Positions 61,676-64,000 of a stretch of DNA of 64,000 nt are shown here, in pieces. The notes below the pieces were generated by a model, which was given only the letters and a program-made list of their open reading frames with translations, had not been told where the DNA came from and did no database searches. This DNA is from Lewinellaceae bacterium. GTDB lineage: Bacteria; Bacteroidota; Bacteroidia; Chitinophagales; Saprospiraceae. The stretch's first letter is position 1; each line of letters opens with the position of its first letter. The translations under genes and the position numbers were made by a program. The stretch spans positions 3,832,001 to 3,896,000 of the forward strand of contig JACJXW010000004.1 in the NCBI GenBank assembly GCA_020636405.1, in the 5' to 3' direction.

Positions 61676-63235
61676 CTAGCGCCGGCGGCGCCGGGTGGAA
61701 CTGCTAACCCCCAAAACCCCCAAGAGGCCCCGGGTAAGCTCTCGGGCCACAGTACGCGCCACCTGCCTGGTAGTAGGGCTCGAAATGATTTTCTCTATTG
61801 CACTTTTCTCCTGGCGACGGGATGTGGATTTCGCCTGCTCTCTCTGGCCGCGCATTTCTTCCTGCAAGGTAGCATCCTGGGCTTCTTCCAACTTCCGGGT
61901 AAGGATCTCATGAGCGCTCTCGCGGTCAATTTCCTCATTATACTTATCGATAATCCTGGAACGGCGAATGATGCTGTTGATCTCTTGCTGAGTAAGGACA
62001 TCCATTCTGGATTCGGGAGCCCTCAATAAGGTATGGGCCAAAGGCGTAGGAATACCTTTCTCATTGAGTGCAGTGACCAGGGCTTCTCCTATCCCCAGTT
62101 CAGTAACTACCTGAGCAACATCATAATAATCGGAAATCGGATAGTTTTGAGCAGCAAGTTTGATGGCTTTGCGGTCTTTGGCCGTGAAGGCCCGCAGCGC
62201 GTGTTGGATCTTAAGCCCCAGTTGCCCCAACACATCATCGGGGATATCCGCGGGGTTCTGCGTGACAAAGAACAGCCCGACTCCCTTGGAACGGATCAAT
62301 TTGACAATGACTTCGATCTGATCCATAAGTGCATCGGATGCTTCTTCGAAAACGAGATGCGCCTCGTCAATAAAAATGGCCAGCTTAGGTTTGTCAAGGT
62401 CACCTTCCTCCGGAAAATTGGAGTAGATCTCAGCCAGCATCTGGAGCATAAAGGTAGAGAACAACTTGGGCCGCCCCTGAATATCAGTCAGCCGGAGAAT
62501 AGAAACGATACCGCGGCCATTCTCATCTACCCGGAGCAGGTCATCGACGTCAAAAGAACGCTCGCCGAAGAAGCGGCCGGCATCCTGTTGCTCCAATTCA
62601 ATGATCTTTCGCATAATAGTACCTACCGAGGCAGTGGAGATCCTTCCGAACACCCTTTCTGCTTCCTCCTTTCCTTCATTAGTGATGTATTGCAGGGTTT
62701 GCTTGAAATCCTCCAGGTCCAGAAGAGGCAACTTATTGTCATCACAATACTTGAATACAACGGCCACTACACCCGCCTGGGTGTCGTTGAGGCCCAGCAT
62801 TTTAGAGAACAGGACCGGGCCGAACTCCAGCACTGTAGCCCTCAGGCGCGCGCCTGGTTCGTCGGAGAGGCTCAGGAATTCCACGGGGCTTCCACCGGCT
62901 TCAAAGGGGATTCCGATCCGCGCATGGCGTTCGTCAATTTTGGGGTGCCCGTCGCTAGGCACCGCTATCCCACTGAGGTCGCCTTTGATATCCATCAAAA
63001 GAGAGGGTACCCCCTGATGCGAAAGCTGCTCGGCGAGTATCTGCAGGGTTTTCGTTTTTCCGGAACCGGTAGCACCGGCGATGAGCCCGTGGCGGTTCAT
63101 GGTCCTCAGGGGGATTTTCACTAATGTATTTGTTGCACATTCACCATCCAGCATTGCCCCTCCCAGAATGATAAAGCGCCCTTTAAAGGTATATCCTTCG
63201 TTGATCTCCGCTATGAATTGTTCTTTTCCTGACAT
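61676..63235 (-). CDS. HerA-like P-loop ATPase (DUF853 family)
   Basis: 519 residues from the ATG at 63235; an alternative ATG at 63262, with AGGAG 11 bases upstream, would overlap the previous gene by 23 bases. Seen: FKGRFIILGGAMLDGE at the N-terminus, Walker A GATGSGKTKTLQILAEQL (residue 54 on), SLLMDIKGDLSGIAVPSDGH, Walker B LAIFIDEAHLVFEEAS, and FFVTQNPADIPDDVLGQLGL. A charged helix (about 420-480) and an Arg-rich tail end the protein. DUF853 proteins are hexameric HerA-type ATPases of unclear substrate. It overlaps or abuts the endonuclease gene upstream. Confidence 0.93.
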   Translation of the reverse strand: MSGKEQFIAEINEGYTFKGRFIILGGAMLDGECATNTLVKIPLRTMNRHGLIAGATGSGKTKTLQILAEQLSHQGVPSLLMDIKGDLSGIAVPSDGHPKIDERHARIGIPFEAGGSPVEFLSLSDEPGARLRATVLEFGPVLFSKMLGLNDTQAGVVAVVFKYCDDNKLPLLDLEDFKQTLQYITNEGKEEAERVFGRISTASVGTIMRKIIELEQQDAGRFFGERSFDVDDLLRVDENGRGIVSILRLTDIQGRPKLFSTFMLQMLAEIYSNFPEEGDLDKPKLAIFIDEAHLVFEEASDALMDQIEVIVKLIRSKGVGLFFVTQNPADIPDDVLGQLGLKIQHALRAFTAKDRKAIKLAAQNYPISDYYDVAQVVTELGIGEALVTALNEKGIPTPLAHTLLRAPESRMDVLTQQEINSIIRRSRIIDKYNEEIDRESAHEILTRKLEEAQDATLQEEMRGQREQAKSTSRRQEKSAIEKIISSPTTRQVARTVARELTRGLLGVLGVSSSTRRRRR

Positions 63236-63239
63236 ATGA

Positions 63240-64000
63240 TTAATCGTTGTTCCATTTTTCAATTCTCTCCTGAAATTTGGCCTTGCTAAACTCCCAGAGG
63301 TCTAAATTAAAGCTGGACTCTACTTCCTGCTCAGCATCTTCAGGCAATAACCCGCTGTAGAAGTCCAGGCCGGTTAGTTCTTCCACCTGGTCTACGCTAA
63401 CCGCAAATTTGAATAGCGGGTCGAAACTTACCTCGTTGGGAATGATAAAGCCGATGGCTTTCACCTGCGGCTCTTTGCTGTCGAGTATGACTTTGTAATA
63501 GGCTGCCGGCACCGTCACCTCATTATCTCCGATCTGTCCCTTGGGCTCCATAGTTAAAACCGGGCCAGTGACGATAAAAAGCTCTCCATTGCGTTTAGCC
63601 CAGGAGCGCGCAAGTTCCTCGAGTTCCCGCCAGACCCCTTTGTTAAAATTGGAGGACTGGGGGCTGATGTTGCTCATGTAAAACGTTTCGTCCATGGCCT
63701 GCTCACTGAAAGCCCGGTCCGCGGCGGGTACCAGATGTCCCCGGCTGTACCCGGAGTGGCGATAATCATCCGGTGTTGCCGAGCCGGTTTCCACCTCCGG
63801 GTCAGGCCGGAAATTGTCCACCCGGTCCACCCAGGGCTGTTTCAGCTCCTCAGCATTTAGCCGGTAGGCAACCCATTCGGCTTGTTCGTGCTTTTCGGAA
63901 TAGGATAAGGAATAATATTGGTGATGTACAATTGCTCCTGTTGTAGACTCTGGCCAGTAGTCCTGGTTCTCCGTTTCCCGGACGATGTTTTCATCTTCGG
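63240..64000 (-). CDS. DNA/RNA non-specific endonuclease (5' part missing)
   Basis: The frame runs from the stop at 63240 to the window edge, at least 253 residues; the N-terminus lies beyond 64000. The catalytic segment GYSRGHLVPAADRAFSEQAM carries the DRGH-type motif (here SRGH) of the DNA/RNA non-specific nuclease family, with the catalytic His in RGHL. The Asn segment MSNISPQSSNFNKGVWRELE binds the metal. YRHSGYSRGH and WRELEELARSW are also characteristic. Secretion is usual in this family, but the signal peptide is outside. The HerA-like gene starts within a few bases of its stop, so the two may be co-expressed. Confidence 0.93.
   Translation of the reverse strand, partial: EDENIVRETENQDYWPESTTGAIVHHQYYSLSYSEKHEQAEWVAYRLNAEELKQPWVDRVDNFRPDPEVETGSATPDDYRHSGYSRGHLVPAADRAFSEQAMDETFYMSNISPQSSNFNKGVWRELEELARSWAKRNGELFIVTGPVLTMEPKGQIGDNEVTVPAAYYKVILDSKEPQVKAIGFIIPNEVSFDPLFKFAVSVDQVEELTGLDFYSGLLPEDAEQEVESSFNLDLWEFSKAKFQERIEKWNND

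Noticed and set aside
62033..63124. 363-residue open frame antisense to the HerA-like gene
   Set aside because: Shadow frame; the minus strand carries Walker motifs.

Overview
The window reads as chromosome from a member of the Bacteroidota, most likely a marine or aquatic Saprospiria-type bacterium (inference; no rRNA is present to confirm it). The evidence is a SusC/SusD pair with a hybrid two-component regulator, several secreted proteins ending in type IX secretion (T9SS) sorting domains, promoters of the Bacteroidota form TTTG-N20-TAnnTTTG, a bacillithiol-linked YtxJ protein, and few Shine-Dalgarno sequences. Base composition looks near 50% GC and fairly even.

Layout. 2-9533: polysaccharide-utilisation locus (SusC 3' part, SusD, a sialate/acetyl esterase, a 1393-residue hybrid sensor-regulator). 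9690-11471: remnant of an integrative element, with a tyrosine recombinase that lacks expected catalytic residues, a 3' half of tRNA-Pro that looks like an attachment site, and two abnormal tRNA-like sequences. 11883-16467: aldose-epimerase-like protein, an unknown lipoprotein and an M1 metallopeptidase. 16608-18098: dnaA. 18568-22832: tripartite efflux operon (adaptor, MacB-type permease, TolC-like) with no ATPase gene. 22840-27406: a helical-repeat protein and two T9SS-exported proteins (dockerin-like/cohesin-like, and PKD with a Kazal-like insert). 27674-33540: hydroxyacyl-CoA dehydrogenase, glucosaminidase, and a TRAP transporter whose binding-protein gene is separate and inverted. 33753-36090: radical SAM protein and an HD domain fused to a Pycsar-effector-like membrane domain. 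36186-45667: sigma factor, anti-sigma-like membrane protein, AraC-type HTH protein, then a curli locus (acidic curlin, second curlin-like subunit, CsgH-like, CsgH-CsgE fusion, CsgF, CsgG with a C-terminal extension, lipoprotein). 45768-50813: a 1681-residue T9SS protein made of 13 repeats of about 111 residues. 51488-64000: mostly housekeeping genes (glucosaminidase-LysM, saccharopine-dehydrogenase-like, TSUP permease, PDH E1 beta, YtxJ, MnmD, RibD, thioredoxin-like, HerA-like ATPase, DNA/RNA endonuclease) with one HNH/AP2 protein.

How genes work together. The first four genes form a glycan sensing, uptake and deacetylation unit, and the nearby recombinase and tRNA half-site raise the possibility that it arrived on a mobile element. 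The curli locus appears self-contained: regulators, amyloid subunits, periplasmic chaperones and an outer-membrane secretion channel, with a strong hairpin after the major subunit that could set subunit ratios.

The most unusual items are the tRNA cluster (a tRNA-Ser-like gene with 28 extra bases in the T loop and an anticodon loop that reads as the inverse of a normal Ser-GGA loop), the domain fusions in the curli machinery, the HD/Pycsar-effector fusion and the giant repeat protein. All calls come from reading the sequence; no database search was run.
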